Shown: positions 9,021 through 17,981 of the stretch, one piece after another
Layout of the letters: the number at the start of each line of letters is the position of its first letter
Numbering within the stretch: position 1 is the stretch's first letter
Source of the DNA: Symbiodinium natans
Lineage: Eukaryota; Sar; Dinophyceae; Suessiales; Symbiodiniaceae
Reading direction: 5' to 3'
Length of the DNA stretch: 64,000 bases
Assembly: GCA_905221605.1 (NCBI GenBank)
Contig: CAJNDS010002548.1
Location: forward strand, 231,001-295,000
Translations under genes and position numbers: made by a program
Notes under the pieces: generated by a model
The model's database searches: none
Told to the model about the DNA's origin: nothing
The model's input: the letters and a program-made list of their open reading frames with translations, nothing else

Positions 9021-10930
9021 TCGTCCGGTGTGCGCAGGAACGCACGCGCGCGGGCGCCCACGTCGCGCTGCGTTTGCAGGCACAAAAAGGCGAGTGGGAA
9101 CCCTGGCGGCTAGAGGGGTGGGGCGCCTTGTTTGGGACGCTCGCAGAGCCACGCTGGCCTTGGGCTTTCGTGCGGGCTGACATGTGCCAGTTCGCGCGGG
9201 CCAGTGGCCGCAGCAACCTCGTTGAGAGCGGGGCCCTGTGGCTCGCCGATTTCAGTTTAGAATCGGTAGGTTTGAGGTGTAGTAGGCCGGATGCGCTAGG
9301 CGCAGCGCAGCACAAGCACGTTGAGCGCGCGCAAGCTGACTACAACCTCATAGGGGCGGCTTTCTGCGCCTCGCTCCAGGACCTTGGTCTGAGGGGCGCG
9401 GAAGAGCTGTGCACCGCTGCAGTTGAAAGCTTTCCAGCCACTGCGGGTGCAGATAGCGCCGCGGCTGCGCCACAGCCCTCTCCGGTCGTTCCCCTCCCGG
9501 ACGTGCGCTCGGGCGAGGACCTCACGCCAGCAGAGCGTGCCGAGCTGGATAAGGAGGTGGATAAGTATGCCGCGGAGAAGGAAGCGTTTTGGCGGACCAA
9601 GGCGGACGCCAAGGACTGGGATTCCGTCCGGGCGGACCTTGAGGTCTATGCTCTTGCGGGCGAGAAGGTCGCGGAGGATCCTAGGCGCACCGAGGCCTAT
9701 AGAGACCTCGTATGGTCGGGTTTGAAGATCGAGCCTGGACCAACCAGACCCGGGCTGACCGATGCTGACATCGCAGCCGTCAGGGAGGTCATACGGCGAA
9801 AAGCCGCTGGGTTCTGGGTGGAGGACACCACTAGGACCACGGTCAGGAAGTTCGCCCATGACTGTATCCCCACCGGGCCGCCGGTCTCGTCCCAGCCTCA
9901 CAGTCTGAGGGGCGAGTCCGCGCAATGGGTCGACGACAAGCTTGAAGAGGAATGCAAGCGGGGTCAGTTGATCCGCGGCAGCTCGGCTTGGGGATCTGCG
10001 CCGTTTCCGACCAAGGAAATGCCCAGCTACAAGCGGCATAGGAAGCGACGCTTGGTGGTTGACTACCGCCGTGTGAATGCCCGAATGAAGCGCTCCACGT
10101 ACTATTGTCGGCGGGGCAGCGATGTGCTCGCCGCCGCAGTAGGTTCGGTTTGGTATACCTTCGTGGATGCGGTTAGTGGGTTTAATCAGATTAGGAACAC
10201 CAAGCGAGCTCGCGAGGTGTTGGCCATTGTGGCAAGATCAGGGAAATATCTCCCTGTCGGCCTTACCTTTGGCCCGATTAACGGCCCAGATGATTTCAAC
10301 TTTGTGGTTGATAGGGCCTATGCCCCCGGCAGAGGTAGGCGCCTTAAGTATACTAAGGAGTGGATTGCCTACGTGGATGATCTTACTGTTAGGACGGGTA
10401 GGGTCATTGATGGGCAGTTTTTCACTGATGCCCAAGCCGAGGGGGCGGTGCGCGAAGCGTGCGCCAAGGGGGCAGTCGCGGCTCCGCAGAGCGCGTCGTC
10501 TGCTCTTGAAGCCTTAGGCGTTCGCGGTGCGCACAACTCCAAGCGCGCGAACCATGACGCGGCGCGCTCGGACCAGAATCACCCCACGCGCGTTCTGATG
10601 CTCAGGATGTTGGGGCTGTTCGGGTGTTTCTGTGTTCAGGGCGGGTGTTTTTGGGGCGGGCCGTTTCCCAGGTCGCCGGTCTGCGGGCAGAAGGATTTTT
10701 CGTCGTTCGTCGCGTGCAGCTTCGTTCGTTTGTCCCGCAGCCAGTGTTTAGGAAGCAGGCCTAGAGGTTCGGTCCAAGGTCGAAGCAGAAGCCGTAGAAG
10801 CCTTAAAGCCCCGACCTTAAGGAAACCCCCCAAACCCCCGCCGCAGCGGTTCAAGTGTGTTGTAGAGCCTAGGGTAGGTAGTCTCTCCCCGCGTTCGTGC
10901 CTGTGCACTGCGCCCCGCTGCGGGTCGTGA
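9021..10930 (+). pseudogene. Frameshifted continuation: Rossmann-like region and RT fingers/palm, copy 1
   Basis: This segment continues the polyprotein after the frameshift near 9004; it reads from about 9021 in the frame of the 9074-10930 reading frame. It holds the RT N-terminal half: a connector (HDCIPTGPPV), fingers (RRLVVDYRRVN), motif A (TFVDAVSGFNQI), motif B (VGLTFGPINGPDDF) and motif C (YVDD, near 10372). It then runs into a low-complexity Cys/Arg/Pro/Ser-rich linker and ends at a TGA at 10928-10930, where copy 2 has CGA. The linker looks like translated spacer, so this stop may matter little if the next domain block has its own start at 11144. Confidence 0.85.
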
Positions 10931-11077
10931 CCAGACCGCGCGGGAGCGACCGATCGGTCGCCCGGACCTTCGTGGTCAACCACAAGGCCCCGCTGCGGGC
11001 CGTGCCCTGGCCGCGCGGGAGCGGCTGCCTACCACTACTGCACACCGGCCCCTTGCAGCGGGCCGTGTCCTGGCCGC
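10920..11077 (+). repeat. Cluster of three bulged-G hairpin repeats (copy 1)
   Basis: Three 20-nt hairpins lie at 10920-10939, 10995-11014 and 11058-11077. Each follows GCG-G-xyz, a 7-nt loop GTGNCCW, z'y'x'-CGC. The paired triples are GTC/GAC, GCC/GGC and GCC/GGC. Between the first two lies a perfect 16-nt palindrome at 10948-10963 (GCGACC-GATC-GGTCGC). In copy 2 its loop is AAAC while both arms are unchanged. The cluster sits in the linker between the RT palm and the KptA domain. Confidence 0.85.
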
Positions 11078-11143
11078 TCAAGGGCGCGTCAGGTTTCCCT
11101 CGCCCATCGGAGGTCCTGCAAAGCCGCGGGCCTCAGTGCCGCG

Positions 11144-11464
11144 ATGGGTGGAGGAGGGTCGAAGGGCAGGGGCAAGAGCAAGAGCCCAGGCCCTAAGGGC
11201 CGGAAGGGCCCGCCCACGATAGACGACGTGCAGCGCCTGCTAGTCCGATGCATGCGGCACGGCGAAGGTGGCTGCAGAGGCCGGTTCGGTCCGGGCGGCC
11301 TCTACCCGGTTGATGAGTTGATCGAACAACTCGGGATCACCATCAACCAGTACAACCAGGCGGTCGCGCACGACGCCAGCCAGCGGAAACCGAGGTTGGA
11401 TACCTCGCACGCTGGTTTCCTTCGTGCCTTCCAAGGCCACTCTGCCATCCGATGGGGTTCATGA
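11144..11464 (+). pseudogene. KptA/Tpt1 N-terminal lobe, copy 1 (truncated by frameshift)
   Basis: The segment starts at an ATG (MGGGGSKGRGK) shared with copy 2 at 29065. It encodes the winged-helix-like N-terminal lobe of a Tpt1/KptA RNA 2'-phosphotransferase, with the Arg-His dyad in CMRHGEGG and the RAFQGHS motif. A 10-bp deletion near 11446, directly after QGHS, shifts the frame and ends it at 11464. The catalytic lobe continues in the next frame. Confidence 0.88.
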
Positions 11465-13776
11465 TGGAGGGCCTAAGTGAGACGGTCATCGACGACCTCA
11501 TCCGTCAGTATGGCCCGGCCATGTGGCACGGCACGGACCTGCATGTCGTGCCAAGCCTGTTGCAGAACGGCCTGATCCCCGGCGGCGGGCCGGGAGGCCG
11601 CCTCGGGGTGCACTACGTCCTAGGACACTGCCCCACGCAGTGGGAGGACGGAAGGCGCGGGTTCCGCCGCGGATCGACTTGCATAGTCGAGGTCCGACTG
11701 GCGGTCCTGCGGGACGCCGGAGTGCCCATCTATGCAGGAGCGGATGGGGTGGCCCTCACTGGCCAGATTAGGGCCACCGGCATTTCCCGCATCTGGGCAC
11801 TCCCCAGGGGCTCGCCTGTCTACTCAGACTTGATAGCTGAGTTGGAAGTGGATAGGTTGGTCCTGCGTGTCGACCTAAAGAGTTTAGGCGACTCCAGTGC
11901 GGGCCCCAACCCGCCGTTGGGGCGAGGACCGAAACTGGGCACGGTCCAAGCGTCCCAAGCTGCTGCGGCCAGCAGTGGCGCGGCGAGCTCCTCGACGGTT
12001 GTGCTGGCCCCTGCGGGTCGTGTCATGGCCGCGGGGGCCGCCCAACCTGTTACCCCTCCTAAGGCCGCGCCTAAGGCCAAAGGGCGTCCCTTAGGGACCC
12101 CTAGGACTTCGATCGTGCCAGCGAAGCCCAAGGTGTACCCTAGGCGTAACGTCCCGGGCCCCAATGTCCTCGAGCCCGAGGACTCGCTCGAGGAAGAGGC
12201 AGCCCAAGCAGCTGAAGGTGTCGAGGAAGATAGTTCCAGCTCGGATCTTCCCGACACGCGGGCGCCTCCAGCCGCGGTCAAAGTGAAGGAGGACGAGGAG
12301 CCCGCTGGTGGGGCCCAGGCCGAGAGCACAGAGGAAGGAGTCCTCGTGCTCGGCCAGTCTGTGGTCACCAGCGCGAAGGAATACCTCGCGCGGTCCGAAG
12401 CTCTCCTTAGAGCGCAGAAGCTCCAGTCGAGAATACTGGAGGTTGCGGGAACTGCGATGGTGAAGCTGGAGAAGATCACCAAGCGTGAGGAGTCCCTCAA
12501 AACGCTGCGCCGAGAGGGAGAGAGTCGGGCGGCCGGGGAAGGCGCCGACGGGGAAGAGGTGTCTGACGATGGTCAGGACGCCCCCGGGGCTGCTGGGTCG
12601 AGCAGTTCCGCCAGGCCTTCGGGAGGCGGGACCGCCCAGTCCGCCTCAGCCTCAGAGGAGCCTCGCCCCAACGCTGACGGCCACTACGGATGTTCGGCTC
12701 CGGGATGCGGGCTAGCCTTTGAGTCGCTGGTGCAGTACCACTTGCATCAGGCGGCCTGCCATGGCGCCTCTCTTCCGCCCAACCTGGGGATCAGCCCCTC
12801 CGCACCTCTTGACCCTTTTCGTCAGGACTGGCGGGGACGGCTGTTCCGCCGAGGAAAGGACGGTGGGTATGGGGAGGTGCCCATGCTCCGAGTGATTCGG
12901 TACCACAAAGCCAACGGGTACGATCACTCGAGAGTCCCGCTCCTGAGGCGAGGGGACCGAATCCAGCTTGAGGATGGATCGCACCACATCTATGGTGGTA
13001 GCCATCCGCCGGGGTGGCTTCGCGACGACCCCGAGCTGGACCCCCCTGGTGCTCCAGAGGGAAGCGATGGAGGGTCCACGCCCAAGAGCGAGCCCACGGA
13101 GGAGGCCGTGCCCGAGCCTCCGCGGAAGGCCGCTCCGCGCGGGCGGGCCCTCGAGCCGCCGAAGGGCGACGTCCAGCGACGCCTGGCCGAGCGTCGCTCC
13201 AAGCGAGATTACTCGCCGGACCTGGTGACGCCTCTTGACGATCTCCATGCCAAGGAGATCGACTCCTTCTTCGCGGGCGACCCAGCCGCGGATAGCCTTG
13301 ACGTCATTTTGATGCGCGCCGAGGTTCGCACTGAGTCCCACCTCAAGGTTGGCCGGGAGGAGGAAGAGCCCCTGGTCAAGGAGGAACAGGAGGAGGAGGC
13401 TGAGGTCGTCAAGGACGAAGAGGTCTCGGTTGAGATGGAGGCTGCCACCGCGGATGAGGCGGACGAGGTCGCCCTCCCAGCCAACCGAGCCTACGTCGAA
13501 GGCCGCTTCTACCCCTACGGCAGCGGTGCCTTTTCTGCGAAGCCATCAACCCGGTTACCGAGGACCAGTGCCTCACCACGCACGCGGGCGGCCCGAATGC
13601 GGGCGCCCCGTGCGACGGCCGATGGATCAATGGGATCGACATCGGGTGGTGGGAGGTGGATCCCCAAACCGCGCCGGAGCAATGGCGGCGGAGGTTTTCT
13701 GCCGAAGAGCTTGAAGACCAACAAGCGCGGGCAGATGCCGCGAGGCTCCTCAGCGATGAGGAAGGCAGTGCCCTAA
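11452..13776 (+). pseudogene. KptA catalytic lobe to zinc-finger region, copy 1
   Basis: This is the continuation after the 10-bp deletion. It contains the WHGTDL motif of the NAD-binding KptA lobe, the rest of that domain up to about 11830, a Pro/Ala/Ser-rich region, a Glu-rich stretch and a C2H2 finger (C-x4-C-x12-H-x4-H, about 12690-12760). A 4-bp deletion near 13525 breaks the first Trp-Arg-Cys zinc module. A ~127-bp deletion near 13763 removes most of the coiled coil seen in copy 2 at about 31693-31819. The ORF then ends at 13776. Confidence 0.85.
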
Positions 13777-13837
13777 CTGCTATGAATGGAACCTTTCATT
13801 CAGGCAGCTGTGCTTTAGGTGCAGCACGCCCCTCCGC

Positions 13838-15757
13838 TTGGCAGAGGTAGTTTCCCGCGGGATCCCGGATCCGCGGCGCGGCGAACAGAGGGACTCGGGC
13901 TCCGAGAGCAGCCAGGATGAGCTGGAGTACGAGATCCTTCTGGCCAATCGCGCGATGGATCAGGAAACGATCCAGCCTCTTCTTAGAAGCAAACACAAGA
14001 AGAGGGGCGGCAAGAGACGTCGCGAGGAGGCCACGCACGGCAAGGGCCGCGACCCTTGGGGTGCTTGGGCAGACGCCCGTGGCAAGGGCCAGGGCAAGCC
14101 GAAGGGCAGAGGCAAGTCCGATGCCAAGGGCAAGCCCAAGGGGAGGGGCAAGTACGCCTGGGGCGCTTTCGCCGCGGGCATTGTTGCCGCGCTCCAACCC
14201 CGCCCAAGCACAAGCTGGGTCCCAGCTTTCCCGTGCGGGTCGGCCCGGCCGCCGCCGAGTGTTCCGCTTCCGCCGCGGACCCCCTTTTTCCTGGGTCGCG
14301 GGCTCCTCAATCGGTTGATGCACGCCCTCAACGGGAACGTCAACGGCTGGTGGGGCCTGGCGGCTGCAGCGTCGGCGCCGATTGCCTTGCAGTTGCACCG
14401 CGGGGTTGTGCATGTTGTCGAGGACTCCATGCACGCGGTTGCAACGGTTTCGGCCGACGTTGTCGAGGAAATCGGCCATGGGGCCAGGCGGACCGTGTGG
14501 GTCGCCGGAACAGCCATCACTCTGGTAGTAGTGATCTTGTGCGGTGCTGCTCTGTGGTACGTGAGTCGTGCCGTTGCCAATCGCATTGCGCATTTGCGAC
14601 ATGGCAACACCGCGGCCCCTGAGGCGCGGCTGTCTCAACTCCTTGGCTCTGAGGCGACGTTTGAGGTCGCGAGCACCAAGAAAGGGGTGACCCATAAGGT
14701 TTGGGTGCATCTCAAGGAGGAGACAGCTGCCTGTGGCTGTCGTGCTTACCTGGCAGAAGGACGCTGCGGGCATTGCGATGCCGCAATGGACACCGCCCGT
14801 TCCTTAGGGTTTTTGCACGCGGCCCAGCGAGGCGCGGGTCCTGCGCTCACAGACTCCATTCGGAGTACCGCCTCCGATGCCCTAGCTAAGGGTAAGGTGG
14901 TGTTGGGTTTGGGGAACAGTGAAGGGTGTTTCTCCCAACTCGCGGCCAAGAGCCGCGGGCTCTCCTGCTTTCAGGGGCTCGCGGGTCGTGACCTGGCCGC
15001 GGCCCCAGCAAATGGAGCGAGCGCAGCCCACGCACAGTCCGGCTCCGTGCAACGTGCCGCCACCGCCACTGTGGCGCGCACGCCAGGCCGGAGGAACAAG
15101 GGCCCAGCCCCCGCTAGGAGTTCTCCAGTCAAAGAAGCGGAATTCCTTGCGGGCGGGCCATACATTCAGGCCGCCCAAACGCTGCTTGGGTCTGGAGCAG
15201 CAGAGGATGTGATCTACATCCGGGCTTACAGCTTAGATTGCCCATCCTGCATCGAGGCAATCGAAGCGTCGCTTGGCAAGGGCGCAAGCGTTCGGATTGT
15301 CGCCGACATGGGACAATGCCACCGCACCAAGCTTCAGTGGCAAGCGTTGAAACGCTTGGCGGCCGCAGGTGCCGAGGTGAAGGTGGGTTGCGGCACATCC
15401 TTGCGCGACGCCTATGCTCGCGACGGCCGCGGGGCTAAGGTAGGCGCCGGGATTCAAGGGCTGCACCATGCCAAGGCCCTTTGCCTACTGCGGCCTGACG
15501 GCGCGGTGGTGCTGATTGGGAGCCTCAATTTTACCACAAGCAGCAAAGCCAATGCGGAGGCAGGGCTTAAGCTTGAGGTCCCCAAGACGCACCCTGTCGC
15601 GCAGTCCTACGTCGAGGATTTCCAGAGGGTGTCGGCGGAGGCATTCTCCCTCGATGAGGCGGTTGCGAAGCGCCCTCAGTTGGAGCGAGCCAGTAGCTCC
15701 AACGTTGCTGGCAACGCCACTCGTGCCCCCAACACTGCTCCACAGGGTATCGAGTAG
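13838..15757 (+). pseudogene. Membrane segment, SWIM finger and PLD-like domain, copy 1
   Basis: This is the last open segment of copy 1. It carries a Lys/Gly-rich basic tract (about 14040-14155), a hydrophobic segment (TLVVVILCGAALWYV, about 14520-14570), a SWIM-type C-x-C-x8-C-x-H finger (CGCRAYLAEGRCGH, near 14730) and a single-HKD PLD/Nuc-like domain (about 15166-15600) with H-x-K in HHAKAL and GSLNFT downstream. It stops with TAG at 15755-15757, as copy 2 does. The first codon of the open stretch is TTG; it is really an internal part of the polyprotein reached only through upstream frameshifts. Confidence 0.85.
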
Positions 15758-16448
15758 GCTGCGGCCAGTTGGCGCGGCGTGGTATGCATCCACGCATTAT
15801 CAGAGCAGGCGTTGCAGCACGGCACGTTGCTTCGCCAACCTTTTGCACTTTCTTTTGCGTGACTGCGGGCGAATAGCCGCGGCAGGTTGGAAGCCTGCCC
15901 ATTTTGCATTCCCCGCACTTTTCTTCTCCGCCCTGCCTGTGGCCCCTCTTGTCGAGGGTGCTCTTTTGCAGGTGCTGCGGACCGTGTCCTGGTCGCGGCA
16001 GTGCGCTCGCCGAAGCGCGTGCGAGTTGCACTGGCTGCGGCACAAGCAATGTGCGCGGCTCTCGCTGAGTCCGGTAGCCCGTAGGGTAGTTCTGGATAGG
16101 TGAGTAGCCGTAGCCGTAGCTTAGGGCCGGTAGGTTGTACAGTGTACCATTTGTACCATAGTCTGCGCACTGGCAGCTAGAGACCAGCTCGAGGATTCAG
16201 GAGCCTCGCCCACCAGCAAAAGGGTGAGGGCCTTCAGGGAAAGGGCGGTTTAGGGCTGCTGAGGGTTGCTGTCGTCGTGCGTTCGTTTTGGTGGTGCGGG
16301 CTAGCGTCCCTGCCGCATGCCAATGCTCATGATGTGCGGACCACCGCGGTCGCACGCGACACCCTCTCCCTTCCCTTTCTGTGTTCAGCGCGAGTGCCTG
16401 CTGCACTCCGAGCTCGAGATGAGCTGGAAGCCTCGGCTGAGGGGCGAA
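15758..16448 (+). other. 3' noncoding region of copy 1, with hairpins and polypurine tract
   Basis: I see no gene here. The region has bulged-G hairpins at 15761-15775 (CCA/TGG triple, very short loop), 15865-15880 and 15977-15996 (ACC/GGT triple, loop GTGTCCT). It ends with a purine-rich stretch, GAGGGGCGAA, immediately 5' of the LTR, which is the position expected for the polypurine tract that primes plus-strand synthesis. The middle, about 16180-16440, differs from copy 2. Confidence 0.7.
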
Positions 16449-16748
16449 TGTGAGCAGGTCTATGCACGCACGCTGCATGTGCAAAGCTGCCAGGGCCAGT
16501 ACTGTAGTAGTTTTCCTTTGCATGCGTAGTTTTGCAATTCGTAACAATGCCAATGTTTTGGCTCAAGTACCGAGCTTGTGCCTTTGAGCACGGTAGTTTC
16601 GTACAGTAGCTCTTAGGTTGCTGTGCGGTCCGACCGGACGCACTCAGGCGTAGCTGCACAAGTGCTTGAACTCGCGAAGTCGTAAAACAGCGTGACCGGG
16701 CTGTGATTGCATTGGCTTAGTGCAAGTCCAGTGCTGGTCGACTTCACA
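16449..16748 (+). repeat. 3' LTR of copy 1
   Basis: The 300-bp repeat starts TGTGAGC and ends TTCACA. From about 16510 on it is nearly identical to the copy 2 LTRs; its first ~60 bp differ. It holds the spliced-leader relic at 16549-16567 and a short bulged-G hairpin at 16625-16641 (TCC/GGA triple). Divergence from the copy 2 LTRs indicates a separate and probably older insertion. Confidence 0.9.
16549..16567 (+). other. Dinoflagellate spliced-leader relic in LTR (copy 1, 3')
   Basis: The sequence is GCCA, a 3-nt insertion (ATG), then TTTTGGCTCAAG. The last 12 nt equal the 3' end of the conserved dinoflagellate spliced leader, and GCCA also matches. The Sm-like heptamer ATTTTGG is changed to GTTTTGG here. 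Confidence 0.75.
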
Positions 16749-16988
16749 AAAGAAAACATATATATATATATATGCATATATACATATGTCTTAAACACGC
16801 ATGATATGTACACATATAAATATACATATAAATATAAATATAAATATAAATATAAATATAAATATAAATATAAATATAAATAAATCAACATATATATATA
16901 TATATACATACTCATGTGTATATACATATATATATATATTCTATATTTATTTACTCATTTCTTCACTAATTAATGTATTTATGTGCGT

Positions 16989-17024
<36 letters not shown>

Positions 17025-17468
17025 TAACATATATATATACATATATTAGAATATATACTGTTTAGTAATGGTCTTTTCGCGAGCTTCTCGACATTAGGGT
17101 TTAGGGTCTAGGGTTAAGGTTGTGGGGGGTGGGACCTGCGAAGCGCGCCAAGCAATCACATATGTTGCCATCAGTATGCATGTGTGCAAGTATGTGTATA
17201 TATACATATAGACACACACACATATGTATATACATATATATATCTAGAGAGAGCCATTAATTATTATGTCTGCAGACATATTGAAAAAAGATACACATAA
17301 ATAAGTAAGTAATTAAAAAACAATTAAATAAACAAATTAAATATATATATATATATATATATACATAAACAACAAATGTACAAAACACACGGTTTATACG
17401 TATGTATACATATATGCAAAGGTTCACAACTACATAAAAGTTTCTGTATAAATAAAATTTATGCACAT
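16749..17468. repeat. AT-rich microsatellite spacer between the two elements
   Basis: The spacer has (TA)n tracts at about 16759-16774, 16991-17022 and 17341-17364, an AAATAT-type hexamer array at about 16815-16881, and a degenerate telomere-like tract near 17094-17118. No gene is seen. The final ACAT (17465-17468) is the left target-site duplication of copy 2. Confidence 0.9.
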
Positions 17469-17777
17469 TGTGAGCTGACATGAGTGCATATGCATCTTCT
17501 GCTCTGTGATGCATTAGGACTCGGCAGACCACCTTGTAGTTTTCCTTTGCATGTAGAGTTTTGCAATTCGAATCAATGCCAATATTTTGGCTCAAGTACC
17601 GAGCTTGTGCCTTTGAGCACGGTAGTGTCGTACAGTAGCTCTTAGGTTGCTGTGCGGTCCGACCGGACGCACTCAGGCGTAGCTGCACAAGTGCTTGAAC
17701 TCGCGAAGTCGTAAAACAGCGTGACCGGGCTGTGATTGCATTGGCTTAGTGCAAGTCCAGTGCTGGTCGACTTCACA
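17469..17777 (+). repeat. 5' LTR of copy 2
   Basis: The 309-bp repeat starts TGTGAGCTGACATG and ends GGTCGACTTCACA. It is identical by eye to 34409-34717. It includes the spliced-leader relic at 17578-17596, followed by TACCGAG, an imperfect stem (TACC...GTGC/GCAC...GGTA) and a bulged-G hairpin at 17654-17670. It presumably acts as promoter and RNA 5'-end region, but no core promoter can be named. Confidence 0.95.
17578..17596 (+). other. Dinoflagellate spliced-leader relic in LTR (copy 2, 5')
   Basis: The sequence is GCCA, a 3-nt insertion (ATA), then TTTTGGCTCAAG, the 12-nt 3' end of the dinoflagellate leader. ATTTTGG, proposed as the Sm-binding site inside the leader, is present. The next bases are TACCGAG. 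Either a trans-spliced element RNA was reverse transcribed, or a fragment of an SL RNA gene was captured. Confidence 0.75.
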
Positions 17778-17779
17778 AT

Positions 17780-17797
17780 TGGGGGCTGTTCTGGGAA
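17780..17797 (+). promoter_or_regulatory. Putative primer-binding site
   Basis: The site begins TGGGGGCTGTTCTGGGAA, 2 nt after the LTR end. TGG at the start would pair with a tRNA 3' CCA. I could not assign the tRNA; the inferred acceptor is C-rich. Confidence 0.5.
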
Positions 17798-17854
17798 ACG
17801 TACAGCTCTTGTGCCTACGGCCCGAGTGGGCAAGCATTGCTTTGCTTGTCTGTC

Positions 17855-17957
17855 GCGGTCCGTGACCTGGACGCGTGGACTGTGTGCCACGCTTGCGGCC
17901 TGTTAACCAAGGCGCGGCGCTTCGCGTGCCACGCCTGCGGCCTGCTAACCAAGGCGC
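17855..17957 (+). repeat. Leader with three bulged-G hairpins, two in a 43-bp tandem
   Basis: Hairpins lie at 17855-17874 (TCC/GGA triple, loop GTGACCT), 17895-17915 (CCT/AGG, loop GTTAACCA) and 17937-17957 (CCT/AGG, loop GCTAACCA). The last two sit inside a ~35-bp unit that starts GTGCCACGC and is repeated in tandem. Copy 1 shows one such unit at the window start (hairpin 14-34). They lie just upstream of the Gag ATG, so they could affect packaging, dimerisation or translation; that is inference. Confidence 0.8.
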
Positions 17958-17981
17958 GGCTTTTCGCCCTGTGTTGCGGGA

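Larger units (their letters stand above)
1..16748 (+). mobile_element. Giant LTR retrotransposon, copy 1 (5' end outside window)
   Basis: This element is near-identical over its length to the complete copy at 17469-34717. The window opens in its leader, just upstream of the Gag ATG at 39, so the 5' LTR is not visible. The 3' LTR is 16449-16748. Compared with copy 2, the coding region carries five lesions: a 1-nt deletion near 9004, a nonsense codon at 10928-10930, a 10-bp deletion near 11446, a 4-bp deletion near 13525 and a ~127-bp deletion near 13763. It is therefore a decayed copy, although its 39-9020 segment is fully open and supplies the intact integrase that copy 2 lacks. Many differences from copy 2 are silent: five silent changes fall in the nine codons around 83-110. 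Confidence 0.93.

Noticed and set aside
16801-17688. Tyr/Ile-rich frames in the spacer between the two elements
   Set aside because: Translations of TA and AAATAT microsatellites.
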